Positions 45,020-54,515 of a DNA stretch of 64,000 nt are shown piece by piece. The DNA is from Acinetobacter sp. NIPH 2100. GTDB taxonomy: Bacteria; Pseudomonadota; Gammaproteobacteria; Pseudomonadales; Moraxellaceae. The stretch lies in assembly GCF_000369805.1 (NCBI RefSeq), contig NZ_KB850224.1, forward strand, positions 2,226,262 to 2,290,261, read 5' to 3'. Every line of letters begins with the position of its first letter. Position 1 is the first letter of the stretch. The position numbers and the translations under genes were made by a program. The notes under the pieces are model-generated. The model did no database searches and was not told where the DNA came from. It worked only from the letters and a program-made list of their open reading frames with translations.

Positions 45020-46051
45020 CTACTTCCGATCATATATCATTTCATACGACTGTGCTCTTAATAAATCTTCTTTACTGCCAAAAGACTGATTGCGTAGCTG
45101 ATTGATTGACTGCTGTTTACTTTCATTACTCGCATCACTTTTTAAGATCTGATCACGTGCGGCCAAGTAACCATTGACCTGTGTTTGCCATCCAGCTTCT
45201 TCTTGATCAACTTTTTCTAAACGATCTGCTGCTTCAGGTCCTAATAAACTTTCTCGCATATTCCGTAGCTCTTGAGCAGAACCACCTTTTTCTCTAACCT
45301 CTTGCGTTAACTGCTGCAATTCGGCAAATTGCATCGAGACCCGAACACCATCGGCCAAGGTCGAAGGCAATTGATCTATTAATTTCGCCAATTCAGCTGC
45401 CTTTTGCTGAGCAGTCAAAGTTTTATTGGCATGAATACGCATTTGATCAATATTAAACTGGTTCAGGTTACGTTCATTGCCAAATAAAGCATTGATCTCT
45501 GCTGCATTAAAAAACTGCTGCTGTACTTTATACATTTGATCAATCACTTTCTGAAAACCGTCAATATCACCTGTTTTGAAATTACCACTCGGTTTAATAT
45601 TTTTTAAAGCATGGGTATAAGCCACATATTGATCTAGCAGATAAATCGCATAACTAGATGCGGTGTCAGGTAAAGTCGCAGTGAGATACTGGCGAATATC
45701 AGCAACCAATTCAGTTTCGGTTTTTTCACCTAAACTGGAAAAGAAATAATCAAAACAACTTCGAATACCAACCGTTAAAATTAATTTGCCATTGGAGTCG
45801 ACCTGAATTGGGCAGTCAATCTCTGTACCTTGTAATGAAGCCGCCAATACAGGCATTTTCCCTTTCTGATTATTCTGCTGACTAGCCTCTGATGTGTTGC
45901 CCATAATCTGAGATTGCGTTTGTTGATTAAGTGGATGCTGTGTATTTTGAGCATCTGGTTTAAATATCCAATAGATTAAAGCCAACAAGAGCAATAAACA
46001 CACGATTAAAACTAAACTGATAGTTTTATTATTCAAAAATTTACCGTTCAT
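45020..46051 (-). CDS. lipB: Lipase-specific foldase (chaperone)
   Basis: Steric chaperone of 343 residues for the secreted lipase encoded just upstream. It has an N-terminal membrane anchor (about 10-29), a Gln/Asn-rich linker, and the foldase signature RSCFDYFFSSLGE at about residue 97 (family pattern RxxFDY). The remainder is helical, as expected for the domain that wraps around the lipase. It lies 80 bases downstream of lipA in the same transcript. Confidence 0.93.
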   Translation of the reverse strand: MNGKFLNNKTISLVLIVCLLLLLALIYWIFKPDAQNTQHPLNQQTQSQIMGNTSEASQQNNQKGKMPVLAASLQGTEIDCPIQVDSNGKLILTVGIRSCFDYFFSSLGEKTETELVADIRQYLTATLPDTASSYAIYLLDQYVAYTHALKNIKPSGNFKTGDIDGFQKVIDQMYKVQQQFFNAAEINALFGNERNLNQFNIDQMRIHANKTLTAQQKAAELAKLIDQLPSTLADGVRVSMQFAELQQLTQEVREKGGSAQELRNMRESLLGPEAADRLEKVDQEEAGWQTQVNGYLAARDQILKSDASNESKQQSINQLRNQSFGSKEDLLRAQSYEMIYDRK

Positions 46052-46131
46052 AATCCCTTGCTCTATTTATCATTCTTTCTTTGAACCGTTAAAAGCCAAA
46101 GGAGCAACGTATTGCCCCTTCAGCAAAAGAA

Positions 46132-47148
46132 TTATAGACCTTGATTTTTTAGACGATTTGCTTGAGTACGATACGGTGTCACAGGGTTCTGTAAGAATCC
46201 AACCAAACCAAGAATTTGATTCACCTCATCCAGATGGTTAAATGCATAATTGTCACGAATCACTGTTCCCAAGTGGCTCGAACAACGTGGCACTAAGCCA
46301 TCATTTTCCCCAGAAATCAGCAGTGATGTTGCTGTTAATGCATAATCCATCGGATCTAAAGCATTGGTAAATGGGCTGGTTCCACTCCAAGAATAGTAAC
46401 GTACGCCATTCACCAGCTCTGCTCCTGAACCACAAGCCGTCGTTGGTACACCAGCTGGAAAACGTTGGTTAAAATTTGCAGACCCTTTGGTCGTGAGTGA
46501 GTTTAAACCCGCAATTGCATCTTGATCATAATAGTGTCCAGAACCAATACCCACGAGTGAGAAGAAGGCATTTACACCCGCTGCAATAATAGGTGCAAGT
46601 GCTGGGCCAACAGGTGATTTCACCACTGAGTCAACCACGTCTGCCACATCTGAACCTTTAGTTGGACCACCGACTGCTGTAACCGATGCAATTTTATTAG
46701 GCAACAAACTTGCTACATAACGAACCGATTGAGAGCCATGACTATGGCCAATTAAATTAATTTTTTCTGCACCTGTAATTGCTAAAACTTGTTTCGCTTG
46801 CAGCAATAGTTGCTCACCACGTACTTCTGATGAATTAAACGAAGCTTGCTGTGCGACAAAGACATTTGCACCATTACCTACCAAGTCTTCCGTAATACCA
46901 TTCCAGTATTGCAAAGGACCAACAGCAGAGAAACCTGCCATCCCATGCGCTAAAAGAATTGGATACTTGGTTTTTGCATAGCTCGATGTAACGCTGGTGC
47001 TACCGCCGACTGAACAAGAGTTCACATTACAGTTTTGCCATGATGCTTTGGGTGCAAAAAAATCAAACAAACCTGCATGTACCACAGATCCGCTACTCAC
47101 CACCATGCCTGCCATCAGCGCCATGACATTTAAATATTTTTTCTTCAC
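46132..47148 (-). CDS. lipA: Secreted triacylglycerol lipase
   Basis: Extracellular lipase of 338 residues, family I. Signal peptide ending at SVVHA; oxyanion region LLAHGMAGF; nucleophile Ser136 in GHSHG; catalytic Asp in ENDGLVPRC; catalytic His in FNHLDEV. A disulfide between CGSG and PRC cysteines is likely. It needs LipB for folding and the type II system (gspE at 6.6 kb) for export. The start is GTG 47148, seven bases after AGGAG; the ATG eight codons upstream would place that site inside the gene. Divergent from an AraC regulator. Confidence 0.93.
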   Translation of the reverse strand: MKKKYLNVMALMAGMVVSSGSVVHAGLFDFFAPKASWQNCNVNSCSVGGSTSVTSSYAKTKYPILLAHGMAGFSAVGPLQYWNGITEDLVGNGANVFVAQQASFNSSEVRGEQLLLQAKQVLAITGAEKINLIGHSHGSQSVRYVASLLPNKIASVTAVGGPTKGSDVADVVDSVVKSPVGPALAPIIAAGVNAFFSLVGIGSGHYYDQDAIAGLNSLTTKGSANFNQRFPAGVPTTACGSGAELVNGVRYYSWSGTSPFTNALDPMDYALTATSLLISGENDGLVPRCSSHLGTVIRDNYAFNHLDEVNQILGLVGFLQNPVTPYRTQANRLKNQGL

Positions 47149-47427
47149 GTTGTTGCTCCTAGCATTTTTCATTTTTATTACAATGATTTAGTCTTTTATA
47201 TTTGTATATGGAGTCATTCCAAATATACAAACGACTGGCAGAATTATACTCCTTCGAAATATTGCGTGATTTTTAGACTAAAACAAACTGTGCCAAAATC
47301 ATAACAATACATGCCAAAATTACGATTGATTCAAAAAATTCCGATGAATGCACATTTTCAAATCCTTCCCACTGCTTTAATTTCGGAATGAATTGGTTCA
47401 GCTTTAAAATGGAATTTGCTTCACACT

Positions 47428-48447
47428 ATGAGTATTCCCCGTCTTCATAATCAGCATTTTATTAGCAGCTCGTATGCTCACTTACTTAGTGAAGTGGTTT
47501 CACAATGGAATGTCTCTGTTGAAACATTATTTTGGGGTACAGGCGTTGAGATCGATCAACTACATGATTTGAATTATAAAATTAGTCTCAACTCCTTTAA
47601 AAAAGTCATTGCCCGAACCATTGAACTGACACAGGAACAAGGTGTTGGTTTTTATGCAGGGACACAATTAAAAATTAGCTCTCATGGCCTGCTGGGTTTT
47701 ACCGTTGCCATTTCAAAAAACGCATTGGAAGCGATAGAAACAATCAATCAATTTGTAAGCTTGCAATGCTCGTTTGTCGAATTAAATTTTAAAGTAGAAG
47801 CGGATCTCGCCTATTACAGTATTGCCTACGACAGTTCGCTGCTTAATTTTAACGATGATTTAGATACGCAAGCCTATGAGTTTAGCTGTATTTTCTTTTT
47901 AACAGGCTTTGTCCATTTGGTCAGATTTTTTATTCCAGATTTTAAGCCAAATGTGGATCTACAATGCCAATGTCCAGATTATTTTGTCCGCTTTAATGAC
48001 ATTTTGTCTTCAACTTTTACAGAAATACGATATCAACAGCCCTATACTCGCTTGATTGCTGCTGCAACTTTCTTAGATGCACCACTCAGCATGGCCGATC
48101 CCCTCACAGCAGAAAAGTTTAAATTACTGTGCCAAAAAGAACTGGATGAATTGGTTGCTACACAAGATATTTTGCAACGTATTAAATATTTGATTGACGA
48201 TAAAACAGAAGGTTTACTCAGTATTGATCAAGTCGCACAAAGACTCAATCTGACTAAAAGAACGTTGCAGCGAATGCTGCAGGAAAAAAATATCAGCTTT
48301 CAAACCCTGTATGATGAAGTTCGCAGAGAAAAAGCTAAAAAATTACTACTTAACCCGTTTATGACCAAAGATGAAGTTGCAAAAAAACTGGGGTATTCAT
48401 CCCTTTCAAGTTTTAATCGTGCTTTTAAGCGCTGGGAAATTGAATAA
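47428..48447 (+). CDS. AraC-family regulator, divergent from lipA
   Basis: Regulator of 339 residues: an N-terminal Arabinose_bd-type ligand domain (SHGLLGFTVAISKNALEAI) and two C-terminal helix-turn-helix motifs (LSIDQVAQRLNLTKRTLQRM; VAKKLGYSSLSSFNRAFKRW). This is the OruR/ArgR-like subgroup. It is divergent from lipA across 279 bases, which makes the lipase operon a candidate target. ATG 47428 is used; a TTG four codons earlier is possible. The ligand is unknown. Confidence 0.88.
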   Translation: MSIPRLHNQHFISSSYAHLLSEVVSQWNVSVETLFWGTGVEIDQLHDLNYKISLNSFKKVIARTIELTQEQGVGFYAGTQLKISSHGLLGFTVAISKNALEAIETINQFVSLQCSFVELNFKVEADLAYYSIAYDSSLLNFNDDLDTQAYEFSCIFFLTGFVHLVRFFIPDFKPNVDLQCQCPDYFVRFNDILSSTFTEIRYQQPYTRLIAAATFLDAPLSMADPLTAEKFKLLCQKELDELVATQDILQRIKYLIDDKTEGLLSIDQVAQRLNLTKRTLQRMLQEKNISFQTLYDEVRREKAKKLLLNPFMTKDEVAKKLGYSSLSSFNRAFKRWEIE

Positions 48448-48503
48448 AACTTTGCACAAGTTTATGCAACAATAATCTGATATATCAATCTTTCGGATGT
48501 TGT

Positions 48504-49079
48504 ATGCACACACAAGATATTACCGCTGTTGAACTCTCTAAAGCTTATCGTCTACTCAACCATGGTCCAACCGTTTTAGTCTCTGCACAGCATGAGCAAG
48601 AAACCAATGTCATGGCAGCGGCTTGGGCATGTGCTTTAGAGTTAACACCCGCTAAAGTCACTGTGGTGTTGGATAAAAGCACAAAGACCCGACAACTGGT
48701 TGAACAAAGTGGCTATTTTGCTTTGCAAGTACCCTGCTATGCGCAGATTGACATGGTGCATCAATTGGGAACGATCAGTCAGTTTGATCAGCCGAACAAA
48801 TTGCAAGATTGTAAAACTGAACTATTTTATCAAGATGATTTTCCTATTCCACTGGTTGCAGGCAGTCTGGCTTGGCTGATCTGTAAGGTGATTCCTGAGC
48901 CACATAATCAACAGACCCATGATTTATTTATCGGTTCGGTGGTAGGCGCTTGGGCCGATTCACGTGTATTCCGCGATGGGCACTGGCACTTCCAAGAAGC
49001 CAGTAAAGCGTTGCGCAGTCTTCATTACATTGCAGGTGGTACATTCTATTTAATTGGTGAAGAAGTCAGAGCAAAATAG
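48504..49079 (+). CDS. Flavin reductase-like FMN-binding protein
   Basis: Protein of 191 residues with the split-barrel fold of NAD(P)H:flavin reductases (flavin_reduct family). Supporting features: VLVSAQHEQETNVMAAAWA, the VVLDKSTKTRQLVEQSG strand-helix that contacts FMN phosphate, and the IGSVVGAWADSRVF stretch. It probably binds FMN; a partner monooxygenase is not visible. It follows the AraC gene by 56 bases on the same strand and may be cotranscribed. Confidence 0.82.
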   Translation: MHTQDITAVELSKAYRLLNHGPTVLVSAQHEQETNVMAAAWACALELTPAKVTVVLDKSTKTRQLVEQSGYFALQVPCYAQIDMVHQLGTISQFDQPNKLQDCKTELFYQDDFPIPLVAGSLAWLICKVIPEPHNQQTHDLFIGSVVGAWADSRVFRDGHWHFQEASKALRSLHYIAGGTFYLIGEEVRAK

Positions 49080-49117
49080 GCTTGGATATAAGGCAAGGCC
49101 AAATAAGCTTTGCCTTT

Positions 49118-49690
49118 CTATTGATCATTAATCTTCATCAGCTCACTGTAGATGCTGTCTAAAAACCGCTGCTGCTCTTCGTCATTTTTAAAGTAACGTT
49201 GATAAAGACCACTACAGCTTTGAACATCAGCAATATTGGCTTTATTAAATGACCAATCCTTTCTATCTTTAATGCTAATCCCTAGATCATCATCACAACT
49301 CTGCCATAGCTGAGAAAATCTGGTTCGTTTATTTACATCCAATTTTTTAAAGTCGGCATATACAGAATAGCCACGCATAGATGAATTAAAAAACTGAGAA
49401 ATCATGGTGACAGGCACACCACCCCAATTGATGGTTTGCCCAATCGGCAATCGAATATCTGTCAATTTATTTTCAGACATGATCTGTGCTTGCTCACCTT
49501 GTTTGAAATGGTGCTTTTCATACACCAAGGTCGTTCCAGTTGGGACATGGATTTTTTTAACCAACATCGGTTGTTGCGTGATGTAATACGGATAGTTGGG
49601 TCTTGAGTTTCCCCCTGTTGGATTCATACTCCCAACACAACCCGATAAAAACAAGAGTGAAACAACAGATAAACAAGTGATAAATTTCAT
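49118..49690 (-). CDS. Lipoprotein of unknown function
   Basis: Lipoprotein of 190 residues, signal peptide with lipobox FLSGC. The mature part is polar with a beta-rich centre (IHVPTGTTLVYEKHHF, then RLPIGQTINWGGVPV) and two cysteines near the C-terminus (QSCDDDLG, QSCSGLY). I recognise no family. A small inverted repeat (AAGGCAA/TTGCCTT, 49090-49116) sits between it and the convergent flavin reductase gene and may terminate both. Confidence 0.78.
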   Translation of the reverse strand: MKFITCLSVVSLLFLSGCVGSMNPTGGNSRPNYPYYITQQPMLVKKIHVPTGTTLVYEKHHFKQGEQAQIMSENKLTDIRLPIGQTINWGGVPVTMISQFFNSSMRGYSVYADFKKLDVNKRTRFSQLWQSCDDDLGISIKDRKDWSFNKANIADVQSCSGLYQRYFKNDEEQQRFLDSIYSELMKINDQ

Positions 49691-49808
49691 TGATCAATTC
49701 CTTTTCGTTCAATCATTTTTATTATCAATTTCAAGGTTCTTGCTCGACCTTAAAACGAAATTGATCTAGAAACAATATCAAATAGCAAACTACGCCAAAG
49801 TCAAAATT

Positions 49809-49845
49809 TAAAAAACCGTTGAGGAGCTTTCTCCACAACGGTTTA
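49809..49845 (-). terminator. Terminator of the short-chain dehydrogenase gene
   Basis: Imperfect stem with AAACCGTTG pairing to CAACGGTTT plus an inner GGAG/CTCC. The A run at 49809-49815 supplies the minus-strand U tail, 33 bases from the stop codon. Confidence 0.75.
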
Positions 49846-49877
49846 ACTAAAATACAGTTCTGAGCATTCTAATGAAC

Positions 49878-50648
49878 TTATTTCGCTGCCATACGAATTG
49901 CACCATCCAAACGGATTACTTCACCATTCAAATATGAGTTTTCAGCAATATGAACGACCAAACGACCAAATTCTTCTGGGCGACCTAAACGTGATGGATA
50001 AGGTACCATTTGTCCCAATGCATCTTGTACGTTTTGAGGCAAACCTTTCAGCATAGGTGTTTCCATAATCCCAGGAGCAATGGTCATGACACGGATATCA
50101 TGGCGAGCCAGTTCTCGTGCAATTGGCAATGTCATCGCGACAACAGCACCTTTTGATGCAGAATAAGCAGCCTGCCCAATCTGGCCATCAAAAGCTGCAA
50201 CTGAAGCGGTATTCACAATCACACCACGATCTTCATCACTTTCAACTACGGTATTTTTACTCATGGCATCTGCTGCAAAACGCAGCATATTAAATGTACC
50301 TGTCACATTGATATGCAAGGTTTTAGAAAACATTGCCAAATCATGTACAGCATCTTTTCCAACCACTTTTGCCGATGGGCCAATGCCTGCACAATTGACT
50401 AAACCGTATAAACCACCATGTTGAGCAACAACATCTTTAAAAAATTGTTCTGCGGCTTGTTCATCAGTCACATCAAGTTTTACAAACTCAGCTTGAGTAC
50501 CCAATGCTTGGGCCTGTTGTTCTCCAGCTTCAACATTCATATCCACTAAAGTGACGGAAGCACCCTTTGCAACTAAGCATTCAGCTGTTGCAGCTCCCAA
50601 ACCAGAACCACCGCCTGTAATAACAAAATGTTTTCCCTGAATTTTCAT
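49878..50648 (-). CDS. Short-chain dehydrogenase, 3-hydroxyacyl-CoA dehydrogenase type 2-like
   Basis: NAD-dependent Rossmann-fold enzyme of 256 residues. Cofactor loop TGGGSGLGAAT, the NCAG motif, and the catalytic YSASK with preceding Ser (TASVAAFDGQIGQAAY) are intact. Segment VAAFDGQIGQAAYSASKG and the ending SYLNGEVIRLDGAIRM match the HSD10 (3-hydroxy-2-methylbutyryl-CoA dehydrogenase) group, which oxidises short or branched hydroxyacyl-CoAs. It is divergent from an AraC regulator and stands alone on its strand, so its pathway is not shown by context. Confidence 0.87.
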   Translation of the reverse strand: MKIQGKHFVITGGGSGLGAATAECLVAKGASVTLVDMNVEAGEQQAQALGTQAEFVKLDVTDEQAAEQFFKDVVAQHGGLYGLVNCAGIGPSAKVVGKDAVHDLAMFSKTLHINVTGTFNMLRFAADAMSKNTVVESDEDRGVIVNTASVAAFDGQIGQAAYSASKGAVVAMTLPIARELARHDIRVMTIAPGIMETPMLKGLPQNVQDALGQMVPYPSRLGRPEEFGRLVVHIAENSYLNGEVIRLDGAIRMAAK

Positions 50649-50740
50649 TTACGTTTCCTATCAAATTAAAGATATAAATTTTTATAACTAAGCGTAATGG
50701 CAACTTTTTTCCGATACAATTTCAAAAAGTAGCAAATTTG

Positions 50741-51850
50741 ATGCAGCTTTTGAGCATTCGACCTATTTATTCTCCTGTATTTCATTGGTATATGAACAAA
50801 AACTTTAACCTCGATCTTACTTCGGCAAAAGATACAATTTCAAATGCTTTAATCCGCGAAGCATTGAGTGTAGCGGCGAGTCGCGGTTTAAATATTGTCA
50901 ATATTGCAAATCGAGCAGGCATTTCCGCAGAGCTGCTCACTTCGACCAAGGCGCGCGTTCCTGTTACGCAATGTGCGCAGTTATGGGTTGAACTTGCAGA
51001 AAGCATGAATGATGAATTCTTGGGTATGGATAGTCATCCAATGCGTCGGGGAAGTTATAAATTATTAGCAAAACTTGCATTTGGTACCGAAACTTTAGAG
51101 CAAGCGATTCAAGAGATTTTAAAATTTTTGAGTTTGGTTCTCGATGACATCCGCGGTGAACTGGTGCAACAAGGTTCCAAAGCTTATCTGATCTTGCATG
51201 ATCGTGAACAACCAAAGCGGATGTTTATCTATTCAACCTATTTAATGTTAGTGCATAGTTTAATGTGCTGGTTGAGTGATCAACGCATTAGTTTTCATAA
51301 AATGACCTTCAGATGTCATTCACCTGTAGAGATACAGGATTATCGGGTGCGTTTTTGTGAAAATATTCACTTCAATGCCGAACAAAATCGAATCGAATTT
51401 GATGCCCATTATCTCAAACATAAAATCAAGAAAGATAAGCATGCCCTCAATGATTTTCTAAAGCACACGCCCTATAACCTCATTGTGCGTTTTAAAAATG
51501 AAAACTCTTTGAGCTTGCAAATTCGTCGGCAATTACTTTTACAACCACCCTCACACTGGGATGAACTGAAAGAGATAGCCCTACAATTGAATATGTCGAC
51601 TGCAACCATTCAACGGCGTTTGAAACAAGAAGGTGTCAGTTATCAGCAACTGAAGAATGATATTCGCTGTGATATTGCCATCGAACGACTGAGTAAAAGC
51701 AATGATTCGATTCAAACGATTAGTGACGATCTGCATTTCCATGATCCGAGCGCGTTCCATCGTGCTTTTAAAAAATGGACAGGCGTGAGTCCAGGTAGCT
51801 ATAGAAAGTCTATGCCGAATAAGAAAAATCGACTCAGCAACCTAGATTAA
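50741..51850 (+). CDS. AraC-family regulator, divergent from the dehydrogenase
   Basis: Regulator of 369 residues with an Arabinose_bd-type N-terminal domain (RRGSYKLLAKLAFGTETLEQ) and a C-terminal AraC domain (ALQLNMSTATIQRRLKQEG; ISDDLHFHDPSAFHRAFKKW, then TGVSPGSYR). Its promoter overlaps that of the dehydrogenase gene in the 92-base gap, the usual layout for a regulator and its target. ATG 50741 follows a TTG directly; an ATG at 50792 is an alternative start. It precedes paiB by 18 bases. Confidence 0.86.
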   Translation: MQLLSIRPIYSPVFHWYMNKNFNLDLTSAKDTISNALIREALSVAASRGLNIVNIANRAGISAELLTSTKARVPVTQCAQLWVELAESMNDEFLGMDSHPMRRGSYKLLAKLAFGTETLEQAIQEILKFLSLVLDDIRGELVQQGSKAYLILHDREQPKRMFIYSTYLMLVHSLMCWLSDQRISFHKMTFRCHSPVEIQDYRVRFCENIHFNAEQNRIEFDAHYLKHKIKKDKHALNDFLKHTPYNLIVRFKNENSLSLQIRRQLLLQPPSHWDELKEIALQLNMSTATIQRRLKQEGVSYQQLKNDIRCDIAIERLSKSNDSIQTISDDLHFHDPSAFHRAFKKWTGVSPGSYRKSMPNKKNRLSNLD

Positions 51851-51868
51851 ATATCAGAGAGCTTCACC

Positions 51869-52501
51869 ATGTACCTACCTGAAATATTTGAAGAAACAGA
51901 TCTTGAAAAACTATATCAGCTCATTCAAGATTTCCCTTTTGCAAGCTTGATCACTCAGAATAATGCGGGTTTAGATGCAAATCATCTGCCTTTTCAATTA
52001 TTACGTGATGAGGAAAATCAAACAGCAACGCTGATCGCACATATTGCTAAAAATAATGCGCTACATACACAAATAGAAAATGGCGCGGAAGTGTTGATTA
52101 TTTTTCAGGGTGAGCAAGGTTATATTTCACCCAACTGGTATCCAAGCAAGCAACAACACCATCAACACGTGCCAACATGGAACTATCAAGTGATTCATGT
52201 CAAAGGTAAAATTAATTTTCTGCATGATGAAAAATCTTTACGTGGCATCTTGGCCAGACTCACACGTACCCATGAAGCAAAACAAGCCAGTCCATGGAAA
52301 ATATCAGATGCACCGAGTGAATATATTGCACGGGAACTGCAAGGTATTGTTGGGATAGAAATTCCAATCACCCAGATCATCGGCAAATTTAAACTTAGTC
52401 AAAATCGGGAAAAAGCGGATGCATTGGGCGTTGTCGATGGACTTGAAAAACAAGGAAATCAGAATTTGGCAAAAGCGGTGCAGCAATATATTGAAGATTA
52501 G
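51869..52501 (+). CDS. paiB: PaiB-family FMN-binding protein
   Basis: Protein of 210 residues of the PaiB/transcriptional-inhibitor family with an FMN-binding split barrel. Characteristic stretches are MYLPEIFEETD at the N-terminus, DANHLPFQLL, GYISPNWYPSK, VPTWNYQVIHVKG and the late LSQNREKADALGV. Bacillus PaiB represses sporulation and protease genes, but the function in Gram-negatives is unclear and it may be an enzyme. It is the second gene of a probable unit with the AraC regulator. Confidence 0.88.
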   Translation: MYLPEIFEETDLEKLYQLIQDFPFASLITQNNAGLDANHLPFQLLRDEENQTATLIAHIAKNNALHTQIENGAEVLIIFQGEQGYISPNWYPSKQQHHQHVPTWNYQVIHVKGKINFLHDEKSLRGILARLTRTHEAKQASPWKISDAPSEYIARELQGIVGIEIPITQIIGKFKLSQNREKADALGVVDGLEKQGNQNLAKAVQQYIED

Positions 52502-52690
52502 GCTTGTGATATGTGTCATTTTTGATTCACTAGATAAGCACCATATTTTTCACATATAAAATTAGGACTTATATTTAGTTTGGTGTTTATCTTGTATCCT
52601 GATTTATAAATCGAAATAACTCGGTTTGGAACCTAGATCGCCCATGTAAAGATTGCCTATTGTTTTTATTTATGCGGCTCTATTTACATC

Positions 52691-53666
52691 ATGTCATTCA
52701 CATCAAAACTTGCTTTATCTAAAATCGCTCTGATTTCTGCGTTGGGGGTTTGTATTTGTCTCATCAACCTTTGCGGCTGTTCCTACAACACTTAAACTTG
52801 ACTATGCTTACTATGCCCCCACAAGTTTGGTGGTTAAAGATCAAAAACTTTTAGAAAAAGCACTGCCAAACACACAAATCAAATGGGTGTTTAGCCAAGG
52901 TAGTAATCGTTCGCTTGAATATCTGAATAGTAACAGTATTGATTTTGCCTCGACTGCTGGACTGGCTGCTGTACTCAGTCGTGCCAATGGCAGCCCGATT
53001 AAAACGGTCTATGTGCAAAGCCAACCCGAATGGACGGCCTTGGTGGTTTCTCAAAACTCAAGTATTAAGACATTAAAAGACCTCAAAGGAAAAAAAATTG
53101 CTGCGACCAAAGGAACAGATCCTTTTCTTTTTACTTTACAAGCACTGGATACGGTCGGACTCAGTAAACGCGACGTACAATTAGTACACTTACAACACCC
53201 AGATGGAAAAACTGCCTTGGAACGTGGTCAAGTTGATGCTTGGGCGGGGCTTGATCCGCTAATGGCATCAGCCCAAATTCAATCTGGTGCTAAACTGCTT
53301 TATCGTAATGTGGGATTTAATAGCTATTGTGTCTTGAGTATCAAAGAAGAATTTGGCAAGCAAAGTCCTGAAGCTGTTGACGCCGTGATTAAAGCATATG
53401 AGCAAGCACGAAAATGGGCCAAAGCCAATCCTGATAAAGTCGCAGCGCTGTTAGCGCGTGAATCTAAACTTCCTTTACCAGTTGCCCAATTACAGTTGAG
53501 CCGTACCAACTTTGAACAAAACATTCCTTCGGCTACGCATGCCAAGGCATTGAAACGCTCAGGAAAAATCTTGACCGAAGAAGACTTGGTTAGAAAAGGC
53601 ACCGATGTCAATCAAGTGGTGGATCAACTGCTAGACCCACGTTTTGCTCAAAAAGCTGTGAAATAA
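52691..53666 (+). pseudogene. ssuA: Sulfonate ABC transporter substrate-binding protein with frameshift in the signal peptide
   Basis: Periplasmic binding protein of the SsuA/TauA type. The frame from ATG 52691 encodes a signal-peptide start (MSFTSKLALSKIALISALG) but hits a stop at 52793. The mature domain continues one frame over, from VFVSSTFAA, VPTTLKLDYAYYAPTSL to 53666. Removing one G from the G5 run at 52744-52748 joins them into a perfect signal peptide (ALGFVFVSSTFAA then VPTT). The mature part is intact: NSIDFASTAGLAAVLSRA, KGTDPFLFTL, VDAWAGLDPL. As written, a protein can only start inside, at TTG 52827, without export. Either a real inactivation, a slippage-prone switch, or a sequencing error. 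The permease gene follows after three bases. Confidence 0.82.
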
Positions 53667-53669
53667 CCC

Positions 53670-54515
53670 ATGAGCAACTCAAGCAACAAAGCTGAGTTAA
53701 CAGGTTTTCTAACTCAGCAAAATGCACAGCCTAATAAAAAACGTTTTCACCCAAACCTCGACCTTTGGTTCAAAGCCCTGCTGCTGCCAATCCTGTTGTT
53801 AATACTTTGTGAGTTTTTAGTCAGAAATGGCTATATCGAAGCCTATTTACTGCCAGCACCGAGTAGCTTGTGGCAATCCTTTTGGGAGTTGGCTCAAGGT
53901 GATTTACTGCAGCATATTTATATCAGTACTTGGCGGGTTCTCGTCGGTTTTGCGCTGGGAAGTGGTTTGGGCTTAATTTTTGCAATTTGGGTCGGTTTAA
54001 GCAAAGAAGTAGAAGCTTATTTAGAACCAACATTTTCGGCGCTCAAATCAATTCCAAGCCTTGCTTGGATTCCGTTATTGTTACTTTGGCTAGGAATTGA
54101 TGAATCGTCTAAAATTACGCTCATTGCAATTGGTGCATTTTTTCCGACCTATACCAATACAGTTGCTGCGATACACAATGTAGATCGCAAACTGATTGAG
54201 GTTGGAAAGGTCTATCGCCTCAATGCATCTCAACGGGTGATATCCATAGTATTACCTGCTGCATCTTCAGGCATCCTGACAGGTTTACGTAATAGCTTAA
54301 GTCTCTCTTGGATGTTTATGATTGCGGCTGAACTCATTGCGGCCACACAAGGGATTGGCTATTTACTCAGTGATGGCAGAGAAACTTCACGCCCAGATAT
54401 TGTCATCATTGCGATTATTCTATTGGCTTTGCTTGGCAAAGTATCTGACAGTTTAATGAAATTGCTGGAAAATCGATTATTACGCTGGCGTGATACCATT
54501 CACAAACAAACTTAA
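53670..54515 (+). CDS. ssuC: Sulfonate/taurine-type ABC transporter permease
   Basis: Inner-membrane permease of 281 residues with about six helices, of the SsuC/TauC/NrtB group. The EAA loop contacting the ATPase is IEVGKVYRLNASQRVISIVLPA. ALKSIPSLAWIPLLLLWLGI and AAELIAATQGIGYLL are typical of the family. It starts three bases after the binding-protein stop. No ATPase gene follows; the gene instead overlaps prmC tail to tail by four bases. The ATPase must be elsewhere or lost. Confidence 0.87.
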   Translation: MSNSSNKAELTGFLTQQNAQPNKKRFHPNLDLWFKALLLPILLLILCEFLVRNGYIEAYLLPAPSSLWQSFWELAQGDLLQHIYISTWRVLVGFALGSGLGLIFAIWVGLSKEVEAYLEPTFSALKSIPSLAWIPLLLLWLGIDESSKITLIAIGAFFPTYTNTVAAIHNVDRKLIEVGKVYRLNASQRVISIVLPAASSGILTGLRNSLSLSWMFMIAAELIAATQGIGYLLSDGRETSRPDIVIIAIILLALLGKVSDSLMKLLENRLLRWRDTIHKQT

